DNA of 64,000 nt from Alviniconcha marisindica (GCA_018857735.1 JABMCL010000906.1:58501-122500), one strand, 5' to 3'. Positions 1 through 63,001 are shown, counted from the first letter of the stretch. The notes: generated by a model from the letters alone, not told the origin. Made by a program: numbers and translations.

Positions 1-479
1 TCTAGCTTTGTTTTAAATAGATTCTTGCCCTTACTAGTTTTTTTGTTTTTGTTTTTTTGACACCATTGTTTAGTGTGTACATGTTAATGTTGTCACGGAA
101 AATGTGTATGCCCGGTGTATGTATATATGTCCACATGCTTAAAAACTGATTTTAATAATTTAAAAAGTTTTAAAAAAGATGGGAGATGATGTGCTGGCGG
201 GCTGTTTGTGCTACTGTTTCAAAGTTTTGCGCTGTTATCACAGGTACTCACTCCAACCAAACAGCACCGTACGTACACCACTTCGGTGGATATTAAAAAA
301 TGCACTACAAAAAACTAGTCACTCACGTAGAATCACATAGTGACATGCAACAAAAGCGCAGTGAGTCTGCTCAAGAGCGGAGAATAGCGCTGTATAAAAG
401 CAAGCATCATCAGCAATCACACCGACCGACAGACAGATCCTTCTGTCAACAGATGGATTTCTTTCAGTTAAGGAGTGGT

Positions 480-1131
480 GACAAACCAAAAGATTGTTGG
501 TGCGTCTATTCTGTGTTAAAGTGTGGTTTGATAGGATTCACTCCAGTTTTAGCTGTTTCTGATGGTTGGTGTGTCTGTTTGTTCTGTGTTAAAAGGTGGT
601 TTGATAGGATTCACTCCAGTTTCAACTGTTTCTGAATGCTGGTGTGTCAGTTTGTTCTGTGTTACTGTTAAAGTTGGGTTTTATAGGATCCAAACACAAA
701 AAGGTTCAAAAGAGCGCTTATTTATTTATTGTTTGATAGGATTCGCTCCAGTTTTAGCTGTTTCTGATGGTTGGTGTGTCTGTTTGTTCTGTGTTAAAGT
801 GTGGTTTGATAGGATCCAAACACAAAAAGGTTCAAAAGAGCACTTATTTATTTATTGTTTGATAGGATTCGCTCCAGTTTTAGCTGTTTCTGATGGTTGG
901 TGTGTCTGTTTGTTCTGTGTTAAAAGGTGGTTTGATAGGATTCACTCCAGTTTCAACTGTTTCTGAGTGCTGGTGTGTCTGTTTGTTCTGTGTTACTGTT
1001 AAAAGGTTGTTTGATAGGATCCAAACACAAAAAGGTTCAAAAGAACGCTTATTTATTTATTGTTTGATAGGATTCACTCCAGTTTTAGCTGTTTCTGATT
1101 GTTGGTGTGTCTGTCTGTTCTGTGTTAAAAG
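480..1131 (+). repeat. Tandem array containing copies of the DNMT1 exon 1132 acceptor
   Basis: Imperfect units of tgtttgataggattcactcc..gtttctgatggttggtgtg style, about five copies. The segment ctgtttgttctgtgttaaaagg occurs near 583 and 914, and in near-identical form as the true 3' splice site at 1131. The stretch 1-479 upstream is AT-rich intron with nothing recognised. Confidence 0.85.
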
Positions 1132-31181
<30,050 letters not shown>

Positions 31182-31317
31182 ATCCATGGGCAGCGCCAGT
31201 CACTGAGGGTGTGTGTGAGTGGGTGTATATGTGTGTGTGTGTATGCGCGTGTAGTGTGTGAGTATGTGTGTGTGTGTGTGTGTGTGTGGAGCTCAACCTG
31301 TTTGGCTGCCAGAACAT

Positions 31318-31720
31318 CACTCTTCCAACAACGGACACAGATATCAGTTCCTGCAGGAGATTTGTCGGAGTCAGCATCCAAAGAGTTACATTTCCTAGAC
31401 TAGCATGACTCACCATTTGCTAAGCTCCAGTTGTTCTGCTGGACTGCTCAGTTGTGTTATTGGATGATTCGTATACCTGCCGCAATTGGGGTTTGGAGGT
31501 ACTGTCTTCCCCAGCTCAATTCTTCGTCTACCACACCATCACTTTTCAACAGTGGATACATCACCTCCTGCAGGAGTCAGAACACAAAGACCTACATTTC
31601 GTGGACTAGCGTGACTCGCCATTTGCTTAGTTTCAGTTGTTCTGCTGGACTGGTTTCATTGCGTTATTGGATGATACATACACATGCCGCATTTGGTATT
31701 TGGGGGTACTTTTTTCTTAC
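31318..31720 (+). repeat. 206-bp tandem duplication in DNMT1 3' UTR
   Basis: acatttcctagactagcatg at 31388 matches acatttcgtggactagcgtg at 31594; the flanking sequence aligns over about 200 bp with scattered substitutions. Confidence 0.8.
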
Positions 31721-31870
31721 TTTTGACCCGTCTTGAACGATTTGCTGCGGAGTTATTTGTGTACAGTGACCTCAGATTTGTACATATTTGCACTGCCTAG
31801 TGTTATATGTCCAGAACTGTACAAAGTGGTGCATGCTCTTTTTTGCTAGCCTCATTTGAAGACTTTTTAT

Positions 31871-32092
31871 TTAACCCCTTCACTGCTCCAGCCTGTAAAA
31901 CTTCCAGGCTGAAAAATGCGCAGACATGCCTGAAAACGGTATATTTTCTGGTCCTATAACATCTATTTTCAGTGCTGTGCGTTTTAATGGAGATTCTTTT
32001 ACATGCCAGTGCGAAAAAGTAGACAAAAAGGTTTCAAATTTCACACTTTTATGGGTCGTTTTCAAATGACATCATGGCAGCGAAGGGGTTAA
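31871..32092. mobile_element. TTAA-flanked 222-bp MITE (copy 2), piggyBac-like
   Basis: Starts TTAACCCCTTCACTGC and ends GCAGCGAAGGGGTTAA: 16-bp inverted ends with one mismatch, including the TTAA target duplication. No coding capacity. The reverse complement is homologous to the 20183-20661 copy. Confidence 0.8.
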
Positions 32093-32229
32093 GATGTGAT
32101 GTAGACACTGAGTGCACTGCCGTCAGTCTGTGGAGAGAGAAGCACTACACCTGTAATGCTGCTGAATGACGTTGCAATGTTTTTTTTATTTGAAAGGGAG
32201 TGAGGTTTATTATGGACTGACCCCTGCAG

Positions 32230-32500
32230 AAGAGTTCATGCACGCACACACATAAACATGCCCGCACACACGCATGCACACACACACACATAAACAAACA
32301 TTCCCGCACACACGCATGCACACACACACACACACACATAAACAAACATGCCCGCACACACGCATGCACACACATAAACAAACATGCCCGCACACACGCA
32401 TGCACACACACACATAAACAAACATGCCTGCACACACGCATGCACACACACACATACCCATGCCCACACACACACACACACACACACAGACATGCCCGCA
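32230..32500. repeat. CA-rich repeat with cgcatgcacacacataaaca units
   Basis: (CA)n interspersed with aacatgcccgcacacacgca, about 6 compound units. Probably in the DNMT1 3' UTR or flank. Confidence 0.85.
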
Positions 32501-33472
32501 CACACATGCATGGTAACAGCAAATCATCTTAGAGACAAGCGCTGATGACATTGTTCATGTTGCAATGTCAGCTGAGCGGTGATGTGAATAGATGTAGTGC
32601 ATTTTCTTTGCACAGCAGAGAGCAAAATGACAATAATCTTCCTTAGTTAAAACAGTAAAACAAATGCACCGTCTCTATTTTCGACACCACCATTTCCTTA
32701 GTTAAAACGGTCAACCAAATGCACCGTCTTCATTTTAGACACCACCATTTGTGTTCATCATCAATGGATTCGTATCTTTGAAGGATCGATTAGTTGAATT
32801 TCACTTGATAATTTTTAGTTTCGGCTGTGTATTCCACTGAGAATAATCATCTTTGGCTGTGTATTTTGCTGGGAATAATCATCTTTGGCTGTGTATTTCG
32901 CTGTTTAAATCCTAATCATGAAATGGCAATACTTTTGAATCTGAACTGTGCAAAGATGGATGTGCATGTACTACATGGGGTGAATCAAGGTTGAACAGAT
33001 GACTAATGTACCAAATTTTGTCCTTGATTTAAAAGGTCTTGAAAGTTGTCAACTTGGACTAAAAAGTTTACAGGAACTGTGAAGGGGTATTGCAGTTGGC
33101 TGCATAATTTGGTAGTTGCGTGTCAGAGGGCGTTTGTTAGCAGCCTCTTTGTTAGTCTGTCAGTTTTGTCTAACGCGTGTTTGTCAGCAGCCTCTTTGTT
33201 AGTCTGTCAGTTTTGTCTAATGCGTGTTTTTCACTCCATAAACTTAGTTTTTGCGGCATAATGATACAGCAGAACCAGTCAGTACAATCCCATCATTTGT
33301 AGTCAAGAACATTGTAATCTGAAGGACTAGATGCTCAGTCCTGTGCCCCAGTGTGCCTGGAGGTGCAGCAGTAGGCAGGTTTTGGGCCGTTCTTGCTGTG
33401 TCAACTCCATATTTATACACTTAATTATTTTGTTATATATGATACATGTAGCTTTGTACTGAACTATAGGTA

Positions 33473-33478
33473 ATTAAA
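33473..33478 (+). terminator. Candidate DNMT1 poly(A) signal ATTAAA
   Basis: ATTAAA followed by a GT-rich stretch (ggaagtggtgacatcagtgg). Best candidate seen downstream of the DNMT1 stop, about 2.3 kb away. Confidence 0.3.
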
Positions 33479-33499
33479 ACACATTGCTGGAAGTGGTGA

Positions 33500-35700
33500 C
33501 ATCAGTGGTGACTTTATTTGACGCTTCTTTGTGTCTGGTAGTTTCAGGGTTTTGTTTGTTCTGTAAGTGTATCACCATCCTTAGCCGTTCAGATTTTATT
33601 GTGAAATAACTTCTTTCTTATCACTTGCAATCAGAGTATGTATGCAGCAAATAATTTTATTTTTCCTGCTTGAAAGGTGGGATTCAAAATGATTAATTCA
33701 CAAAATGTTTATAACACATGCACATACACATACAAAGACACAACTTCTTTTTTTCTTTTCTTAAAGTGATCATATTGCCATAAAATTGACATGTACTTTC
33801 AAAACAATCATACAGAAAAAAATTGCACAATCAGCTCAACACTATAATGATTAATCATCTGCTATATATGCGATCAACGTCAACTGAGTTCGTAAGCAAG
33901 TACCTGGAAAGGAAGGTATCCTATGTCGTCTTCTCACCATGGTTCTTGCCATGACCAGGATAGGCATTCTTTCAGGTCTTTTAATGGGTAAGGACAGGTT
34001 GTGGGAACAGGAGACATTCTGATTTGTTCCTGCAAAACTCAGAACAAATGCGTACCAAAATGTCCACAATTTTCAGTGAGAAATCTTCAGGGAACAGAAG
34101 TGGACAGTAGAAAGTCAGCACAATCAGTCAAGACAACAAAAAACAATAATTCAAAACAAGATTATGACACATGTACACCTTCAGTGATTTACGAACCATA
34201 GCGACCACAGACCCTCACGATAAACTGTACACACATCAACGGCTGCACTGTTTAACCCCTTCTGTCCTCATCAGAGAACATGACCACCATGTTTAACTCA
34301 TTCTACCCCATACGCAGGCCTGTTTAATTATCAACCCATTATCCTGTTTCTGACCAAACCAGCACCTGTGAAGGGTTCATTTCTTACTTTGCTTGAAACT
34401 TTGCTTCATCCCCCCCACCTTTTTTTTCCCCCCATGAACAATCCTAAAGTGGTGCATTTATTTTCACAAAGTTTGCACAGACTTTGTCAACAATGCTAAC
34501 AGAAATCACTTGGTGCAACTGATGCTGAAATAAACAAGAACAGTTACAAACATGATAACACAAACTGTCCAAGTTTGGTGCCGAAGTGGAGCAAAGAACA
34601 AAGCAATTCTAATGGAGAGTTCATTTTCTCTTAGATTTTCAAGCAACTGTTTGACATTACATTCTTTACACACATCAACCTCAACAAAATGCAATGAAAT
34701 ATTATTGTACCATCCTCCCAAACTGTTTTGTTTTGTGTATGTGGTCTGAGGGAGAGATGGGGCAGCATGTCATGAACATATTATTATTGTACAAGTGCAA
34801 ATGTTACCACAGAATGAATGTTTCCACCAAAAAAAGGTAAAAAAGCAGGGGGTGAGGGTAAGTAGCCACAAACATCTGAATTGCACATTGCATGCGTAAC
34901 CTATGCACATTGCCTTACTATAAGGAATTTCTCATTCATTGCATACAAAAAAATGTACACGTATATGTACAGATATACAAGATAAGAACAAAACAACAAC
35001 AAAGAACACTTGCAATAAATATATATATATATATGAGCGTGTGCACACCAATATCTAGATTTTCAAGTTGATGACATTGGGATTTTCAATTTGTACAAGG
35101 ATTATCAATTACAGATGATCATTAAGTTGTAATGTTCTCCCACAATGAAGACTACCATCACGTGCCAGGGTCCAGGGTTGTTCCCCTTCACAAAGACCTA
35201 GTTGCTAAAAAAAAATTAAAGAAAAAAAGATTCACCGCCTCAGTGACCAAAACATTAGGTTACCTTCTGATGCGAATGCAGTTCTCTTATGGGCAACAAT
35301 GCTGAAGTTGCAACAGTCTAAAAAACAAAAACAACAACATAAAGCTGAAAGCTGGTCTTCATTTGTGCCCCGAGCAAGATCAGTGGCAACCTGATCCTCC
35401 CAGTCCTGACACCACCAATGCACTAAGTCTGATCATTTACATCATCTTAAACAGCGGGCCAGTCAGACAGAGTACTTGACTGCCTCACTTCTGATTGGCT
35501 GACTGGCAAGGAAACGGAACACAATTCTGCCTGCGGCCATGCTGAAGCAACAGGGAGCCCCCCCCTCCCCAAATTATGCACGAGTTGCTGTCACTTGACG
35601 CCTTGACAATGTCGGCTGGTGCACCCAGCAAACACAAGGGGCTGCTTGCTGCAGCACAAAATGAACCCAGCACCGCCGCTTCAGCAACGGATCCAGGCAT
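33500..35700 (-). other. Inter-gene sequence or RABGAP1-like 3' UTR, no recognised feature
   Basis: AT-rich unique sequence with a TA run near 35020. TTAACCCCTTCTGTCC at 34253 resembles a MITE end but no partner end was found. No conserved coding sequence on either strand. Confidence 0.45.
33656..33661 (-). terminator. Candidate RABGAP1-like poly(A) signal AATAAA
   Basis: AATAAA on the minus strand; another lies at 33513-33518 and one at 34457-34462. Using the first two would make the 3' ends of the convergent genes abut or overlap. Confidence 0.3.
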
Positions 35701-35709
35701 TGATCTTTT

Positions 35710-36555
35710 TAGGTGAGTCAACTGACTGTTCTGACTCCAGTCGCTGGTCTTTGGGAGAGTCAACTGACTGTTCTGACTCCAGTCGCTGGTCTTTGGGAGA
35801 GTCAACTGACTGTTCTGACTCCAGTCGCTGGTCTTTGGGAGAGTCAACTGACTGTTCTGACTCCAGTCGCTGGTCTTTAGGCGAGTCAACTGACTGTTCT
35901 GACTCCAGTCCGCTGGTCTTTGGGTGAGTCAACTGACTGTTCTGACTCCAGTCGCTGGTCTTTAGGGAGTCAACTGACTGTTCTGACTCCAGTCGCTGGT
36001 CTTTGGGCGAGTCAACTGACTGTTCTGACTCCAGTCGCTGGTCTTTGGGCGAGTCAACTGACTGTTCTGACTCCAGTCGCTGGTCTTTGGGCGAGTCAAC
36101 TGACTGTTCTGACTCCAGTCGCTGGTCTTTGGGCGAGTCAACTGACTGTTCTGACTCCAGTCGCTGGTCTTTAGGCGAGTCAACTGACTGTTCTGACTCC
36201 AGTCGCTGGTCTTTAGGCGAGTCAACTGACTGTTCTGACTCCAGTCGCTGGTCTTTAGGCGAGTCAACTGACTGTTCTGACTCCAGTCGCTGGTCTTTGG
36301 GCGAGTCAACTGACTGTTCTGACTCCAGTCGCTGGTCTTTAGGCGAGTCAACTGACTGTTCTGACTCCAGTCGCTGGTCTTTAGGCGAGTCAACTGACTG
36401 TTCTGACTCGTCGCTGGTCTTTGGGAGAGTCAACTGACTGTTCTGACTCCAGTCGCTGGTCTTTAGGTGAGTCAACTGACTGTTCTGACTCCAGTCGCTG
36501 GTCTTTAGGTGAGTCAACTTCAGTGTTCCGACTCCAGTGGCTGGTCTTTAGGCGA
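35710..36555. repeat. 42-bp minisatellite, about 20 copies
   Basis: Unit agtcaactgactgttctgac plus tccagtcgctggtctttgggcg. Because 42 is a multiple of 3 and the unit lacks stops in several frames, both strands show long open frames, for example a 14-residue DQRLESEQSVDSPK repeat on the minus strand. Located 1.6 kb after the RABGAP1-like stop codon. Confidence 0.95.
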
Positions 36556-36559
36556 GTCT

Positions 36560-38181
36560 TTTGGCAACTGCTTTACACTGACCCTTCCTGCTTCTGGCTG
36601 AATCTGTCCATAACTGTGCACGCCCAGTTGCACCAAATTCACCAGGCTTGTCTCTGAGTTTTAAAGGAGTGGGCCACCTCAAAACACAGGCAGCGTTCTG
36701 CCAGCTGTGACACTCGACAAATCTACAAACATCCGGCCCTGCTAATGCTCACTGACAAAGTCTGTTTTCAAAAAGAAAAGAAATTCAACAGTGTATGTTA
36801 GACCCAAATCCCTATTGTGCTCTCTTCTACCTGTTGGGAAAAACAGGATTTGTGAAGTCTGCTTCCCTTGATTCTCTATTGACTGACTACATCCAAATCA
36901 GCTTCCCTGTTCCCTCACTGTTGTCAGTAGTCATTCTGTCGCAAAATTCAAATCAAACATTGGGCGGTTGTGTATTCTGGAAACTGCTCCACGTAATTGC
37001 GTCCATTACAAGTCCTTTGCACATCATAAATCCCCGCTTCCGAGAATGAAGCAACAGAATGTGCAAATGCGTCTCACCAATACAATCGCTGCCTCCAGCA
37101 TGACCCAAACAACGGGTGCACTTGCAACGCATGGTCTTCCAAAGCGCAGCGCTGATGGCATGTTTTCATTCTTCCAACAACCTCTCAAGTTGGGCGAGAG
37201 CTGGGCGGCATTCTGTGTACCATTTTCTTGTGTCTATAATAATATACATGTCTATGTACAGTGCCCCCCCCCCCCAAAAAAACAAACCCACCCATACACG
37301 CCCAAGAACAACAAAACCACTCACGCAGCCACACTCACAGCCTGGTGAAGGTGAAGCAGGTAAGTACGTAAGTTGGTGTTTTACGCCCAGTTATGGTTAT
37401 ATCAGGGCGAGGTGACAGAGAGCATCAGAAATGACGCTGAAGCTCCAGAGCACCCACCACTCCTGACTCCACAGCTGTCTCCCAGACAAGTCTCACTTCA
37501 CTCCGGCGCCCAGCTTGCCAGCTTCAAAGGAAAGTTTCAGAGCATCTTGAACACTTCTAAAACAAATGCCAAGCTGAAAGTGACACGGCCCACTGACGTC
37601 AGCCTCCCAGAAACTGCCAACAGCATTGTCTTGGCACCGGCAGTTTACAGCCAGCACCACCTCCCTCCCTGCTTCTCTGTCAGTCCTTCTTTGTCGCAAC
37701 TTCACTCTCACCATCTTCACGGCTCACACACACGGTAACCTGATCACAGAGTGCACTGATGGAGCAAAGCAAGCACGAAGTTGTTGCTCGTTCTCCAACA
37801 CTGTTGGATGCGAGGCGCTGCAGTCGCACGCTGTGCGCTGTATCACAACGGGTGGCTCCTCAGGCTGGAAAAGAAAAACCAGCCAGGCATGAATGTCGCC
37901 GTTGCCGTCTCACATCTGGTTGCACCTCACCACAACGTCACCACTTTTCCACAAGTTACCAGCTCGCTCCATGGCACTTTAGCTTCCTAAAAGTCTGGTA
38001 GAAAAATACTGCAGTAAGTACTTCCATCATGCGTGTTAAAAAAGACAAAGGCTTTCACTCGTCCTCAGCACCATTCTCTCTCTCACAGTTCATTTCTTGC
38101 AACTGGTGATGGGAATGACGGTGCAAAACAGGAGGAGGGGGCGGGGCGAAGCAATCATCCCAACTTTAACTGATTGTTGCT
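36560..38181 (-). other. RABGAP1-like 3' UTR or flank, no recognised feature
   Basis: Largely unique sequence; a C14 run at 37263-37276. The segment next to the stop codon (38181 downwards) must be 3' UTR. No splice-linked exon was found here. Confidence 0.45.
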
Positions 38182-58138
<19,957 letters not shown>

Positions 58139-58470
58139 CTGAAACATACCAAGACAGATGCGTGTGCTTTAAAAGCCAGGAGGGGAAATGCACCAATTGC
58201 AGACCCTCATCCCCCCCTTACCAGCCCCTTCAAGTTCATGGCAAACGTTCTAACACTGATCAACATGCTCCACAAAACCGTGCACACTGTCACTGTTGAA
58301 AAGAAGACTTAAGTAACTTTAACCTCTGTGCCATGTAATATGTATAATTATATCCATACTGTATTGCTACACTCTACATTTTGATTGATTAACTTGTGCC
58401 ATGTAATAAACATGTTGCATTGCTACACTCTACATTTTGATTGATTAACTTGTGCCATGTAATATGAACC
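58139..58470 (-). other. Intron with tgtgccatgtaat repeat pieces
   Basis: About 60-bp repeat (attgctacactctacatttt gattgattaac) occurs twice here and again at 59695-59775, across the TIR element that split the array. Confidence 0.6.
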
Positions 58471-59687
58471 TGTGACAAAAGGTGCTCGGCGAGGACCATC
58501 CATTTTTTGGTCGTAAATGCTTCTTCAGGTTTAAGTTTTCTCTGAACAAACCTAACTTTATCTGAAAGAGTATGCATCAAAGAGATAATAAAGATAAACT
58601 TGACTCCCAAAGTCAGTTTTGAGTTAGTAAAATATGAAAATTTACACCAAGTCCGGGCCGAAAATCGGCAAAGGAAGGGTGGACATTTCGGGTGCACCGC
58701 TTCAGTTGTCGTTTTGTTTGCATCTTTCTTCTTTAGGCAATTTTCCCTTTGCTGCCTAACAAGACATACTCAAAGCTGTACTTTTTCTAAGTCACATACT
58801 GACTGTCCAGTGTTACATATTCCATTGTGTCCTCTGAAATGTGAAGCATCTGACAGTGCATTACTTTAAATAATGGTTTCAGCCTCGTTCAAACTAAGTG
58901 ATTTTATTAGCTCTGCATATGTTTTACAGGAAAGGAAGTGTTGTGTCCACCATAGAGTTGTTACATCCAACAGATATTTTGCTGAAAAAGAGCCTTTTAC
59001 AAAATTACAACTATACAAGCAACTTGTTTAGTGCTGCAGTCATTAAAACCACTACTAAATCAGCTGGTAACATTTTGTTGCAGTGTAGGGAAATCAGCAC
59101 TGTTATTTTATAAGCTGTGTATTGTGAGCATGGGAAATGTTATGTCCATCCAATAATCGTTACATCCGACAGATAAAATGTAAAAAAATGTCGTTGATGA
59201 CCTTATTTCATGCTGCAGTCATGGAAACAACTATGCTTCATAAATTCTAATAAACACATCCTATTTTTGATTCAGTGTTGTGTTTCATTTTCATTTTATT
59301 AAAAAAATTAAGGTGGCAGTCTGTCGGATGTAACACAGGACATCATTGTTATGATTTTGAATATGAAATAAAAAGTGAATTGAGTCAATTTAAGTTTTAC
59401 TGTCTTGTTATAAATGATGGATGTTTATTTGCCCCACAGATTGATAGCAATCATTAAATTCAAGGATTAAATCAAAACAAACATTGTGCCCTGTGTTGCA
59501 TCCGACAGATTCAGGTGTCCGTCTTTAAATGTCTTTTTCTCAGACTCGCTTCATGAAGTTATCTTTTTCAGACCTGAAATGTATATAAAAACATACTTAT
59601 CTTTTAAATGGTGTTACTTGCTAAATGAGTTTTCTGCTTTTATTTTTCACCCTAATGTCCACCTTCTAAGCAGCACCTTTTGGCACA
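58471..59687. mobile_element. 1.2-kb TIR element, superfamily unknown
   Basis: Ends TGTGACAAAAGGTGCT and AGCACCTTTTGGCACA are 16-bp inverted repeats with one mismatch. Inserted in a tandem repeat that continues on both sides. Interior repeats a gttacatccgacagat motif about four times, once inverted. No transposase recognised; no clear target duplication. Confidence 0.65.
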
Positions 59688-60134
59688 TGCTGCATTGCCA
59701 CACTCTATATTTTGATTGATTAACTTGTGCCGTGTAATAAACATGCTGCATTGCTACACTCTACATTTTGACTGACCACTTCCTTTTTGTTGGTTTTTGT
59801 CAGTCTGCACCAGCACTCCCCTTTCTCTTTCTACCTTTGACAAGTTTATAATTTACATTGCAAGCATTCACAGTGCATCCATCAGAACCAGGAATATGCT
59901 TGGTATGGTGACTATTGCCAGAATACAAGAACTTAAACAGAAATGGCACCGCTTTTCCCTCTATTTAATTTGATCTTTTTGTTGTAAACACAGACATAGG
60001 CAGTGGGGGCAGGTAAATATTTATATAGATATATAGATATATATATGGGAGTCACACATAACAAATACACATTTTAACTGATGGGCAAGCATTCTTCTGA
60101 TAGAAGTTCAGCTTCAGCTGTTAATGTTACAACC

Positions 60135-60480
60135 CAGTGTAAACACCAACAGCCATGGTAATGTTAGTTGTTGCAGGGGCTGATGCTACAAGTTTATGTG
60201 AGTAGTTGCAGGTGCTGATATTACAAGTATACACCAGCCGCATGGTAGTGTTAGCTGTGACATGTGCCGATGTTATAAGTATACACCAACAGCATGGTAG
60301 TGTGAGCTGTGACATGTACCGATGTTACAAGCATACACCAATAGCATAGTAATGTTAGCTGTGACATGTGCCGATGTTATGAGTATACACCAACAAAATG
60401 GTACGTTAGCTGTTACATGTGCTGATGTTACGAGTGTACACCAAGAGTGTGGTAATGTTAGTTGTTACATGTGCCAGTGG
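60135..60480. repeat. About 57-bp minisatellite, 6 copies
   Basis: Unit gttagctgtgacatgtgccg plus atgttataagtatacaccaa. Intronic to the RABGAP1-like gene by position. Confidence 0.88.
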
Positions 60481-61074
60481 AACACTAGTGTTTATTAAAT
60501 ACATATTTATGGCACCAACTGCCATTCTGCATGTATATGAACTTACACGAAACCAAAAACGGAAACGTGGCTGAGCTCTCCATCTCATTTTTCTGTTGTG
60601 TAAGTGTTGTTTTGTAGCTTGAAAAAGGGGATTACCCTGGAAATTTGCATGTGTTTTGTCCTAATAAACTGCGTTCCTTTGAACAATTTTAAGTGTTTCA
60701 ATCTTGTCTTAGATCGCTAGTAGTCATTCTTGTTTCACATTTTGGTTACTTCCTATGCAGTCAGAGCTATCCTTTGTCCTGACATGTCTGATTCAGAGAG
60801 AACAGAACAGCACAGATCTAATGATTGACTGTTCTCAGTTTGCTATGACTGTGCATGGTGATAGTTGAGACCAACAAATGGGAAGTGAGGCACAGTTCCC
60901 CGGTAACACAGACAGCAGCCTCAGATCCTCAACACCACAGCCCCGTCAACCACCTTGTCTAATCTGTGAGCTCCATATCAAATTGCAAATTAAACCATAG
61001 CATGCCCGAAGGATGGCAGAGAGTAAACCCTGCACAGCCATAGTCAGGGAAAGAGGGATCTAGGGTCAAATTTC

Positions 61075-61375
61075 ACTGGGTGTGTACTGACACTTGGTTT
61101 GGGGTGACCCTTTTTGCTGCACATACTGGTCTGTCATGTACAACACACTGGGTGTGCACTGACACTTGGTTTGGGGTGAACCTTTTTGCTGTACATACTG
61201 GTCTGTCATGTACAACACACTGGGTGTGCACTGACACTTGGTTTGGGGTGAACCTTTTTGCTGTACATACTGGTCTGTCATGTACAACACACTGGGTGTG
61301 CACTGACACTTGGTTTGGGGTGAACCTTTTTGCTGCACATACTGCAATGGTCTGTCATGTACAATCCACTGGGCA
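61075..61375. repeat. 62-bp minisatellite, nearly 5 copies
   Basis: Unit gggtgtgcactgacacttgg plus tttggggtgaacctttttgc; units almost identical. Confidence 0.95.
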
Positions 61376-61509
61376 CTGGTTATTTTAAAAACGAAATGCT
61401 CCACATACGAAGTACAGGAGTAGCATACAACTTACAAGCTCACATTATATTTAACATGTATGATCACATGCACACATAAATGTGTATGCACACACGAGTG
61501 CGCATGTTC

Positions 61510-61527
61510 ACACACACACACACACAC

Positions 61528-61558
<31 letters not shown>

Positions 61559-61604
61559 AACACACAAGGTCATAAACACATTCTCATAAACTCACCCACA
61601 CACC

Positions 61605-61655
<51 letters not shown>
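61510..61655. repeat. CA microsatellites
   Basis: Two (CA)n tracts, 61510-61570 and 61606-61655; a third lies at 61896-61944. Confidence 0.95.
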
Positions 61656-61892
61656 CACAGAAAGCATATCTGACAAAAGGTGACAGACACAACAACAAGA
61701 ACTGAAGAGAGCCACTGCTGAACTGAATTCCAAATGCTGAAGCACCGAATAACACCAAACTCTATCAAAGCCACAGAAAAAAAAGAAAAAACAACAACAA
61801 CAGGTTGCCATCAATGTCCAAGATAACCAGACACAACCACTGGCACTGTCTACGCAAGCATGACATGTAATTAGTGTCCTGTTTCCAGCAGG

Positions 61893-61944
<52 letters not shown>

Positions 61945-61947
<3 letters not shown>

Positions 61948-62850
61948 CAAACAAACAAACAGGACAGCAAAAGGAACACAGGTCTGTTCAGTGTTCTGTC
62001 ACAATGTGGCAGAAGAGAGTTAAAAACAGTCTAAAAAAACAAAGCCAAATGTAAAACATTAAACATTTTATCACTTTTACTTTTGTTTTCTCTCTTTTGT
62101 TTTGGGAGCACAGTGGTGTGTGTTTAAGTTCACTGGAGAGAAAAAAAATTACAGAAAAAAGGTACTTCTTTATTCATTTAGTTCTTGTGTTTAGGCCCAA
62201 GGTCCTCAGCTTCAAGTTCAAAGTTCAGTCAATTTCACAAGGCCTATTTTTGAAGTACAAAATAACTTTGCCAATCCAGCCACATTTAATTATTCATAGA
62301 GCACACTCAACCACCAACAGTACTGAAACACAACAATACTGGCCACACAGACACACATGTTATTTCACAGTACTCATTAGTTTTCTTCTTCTATCAGCTT
62401 GTTAAACAAAATATTCTGCTACATACTGATGGTAACTTGACCCCCCTTCTCGTGGTTGATTCATCAATTTAACAAATCAAACTCCAAGGAATACACAATA
62501 ATTAAACTTCACTTAAGTAAAAGTGATAATAACTGCTTAGACTTCTGGTTATACATAATAACTAATTAAACTTCAGGCGACAAACATAAATGCAGAGCAT
62601 GAGAAAAACCAGCAAACAAAGACCTGGAGAAAAAACAATTAACGTATAAAAATATGAAACCTGATCCAAAACTAAACACAGGCTGCAACTTTAAACAATG
62701 CAAACAACAACAACAAAAGAAAGAAAAAAGAAGAAGATTTAAGACAAGGATAACATAGGGTACAGATATAAAATTTATTATACTGGGTTTCTGAATTTGG
62801 GTCAAGGTGAAACTTTACAATTAACATAACTCTGTGTGATGGGTGTCTTG
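61945..62850. other. AT-rich intronic sequence, nothing recognised
   Basis: No conserved coding sequence or element ends seen on either strand. Confidence 0.5.
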
Positions 62851-62941
62851 TGAGGAGTGTGTGTGTGTGTGTGAATGTGTGTGTCATCAGTTTTACTCTC
62901 TGTGCACTGTGGGTTTGTGTGTGCATGCTGTGTCTCGTGTG

Positions 62942-63001
<60 letters not shown>

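Larger units (their letters stand above)
31182..33500 (+). other. DNMT1 3' UTR and downstream sequence (extent inferred)
   Basis: After the stop codon at 31181 come a GT tract (31205-31287), a 206-bp duplication, the MITE, CA repeats and short 2-3 copy duplications (32638-32755, 32820-32905, 33128-33230). A candidate poly(A) signal ATTAAA is at 33473-33478. The transcript end cannot be fixed without RNA data. Confidence 0.4.

Noticed and set aside
34250..34400. Third copy of the TTAA MITE
   Set aside because: Only the first 16 bp resemble the element end; no matching interior or right end was found.
35681..36517. 278-residue open frame with a 14-residue repeat
   Set aside because: Arises from a 42-bp minisatellite open on both strands; not linked to either gene by splice phase. 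Kept as a repeat and low-level finding.
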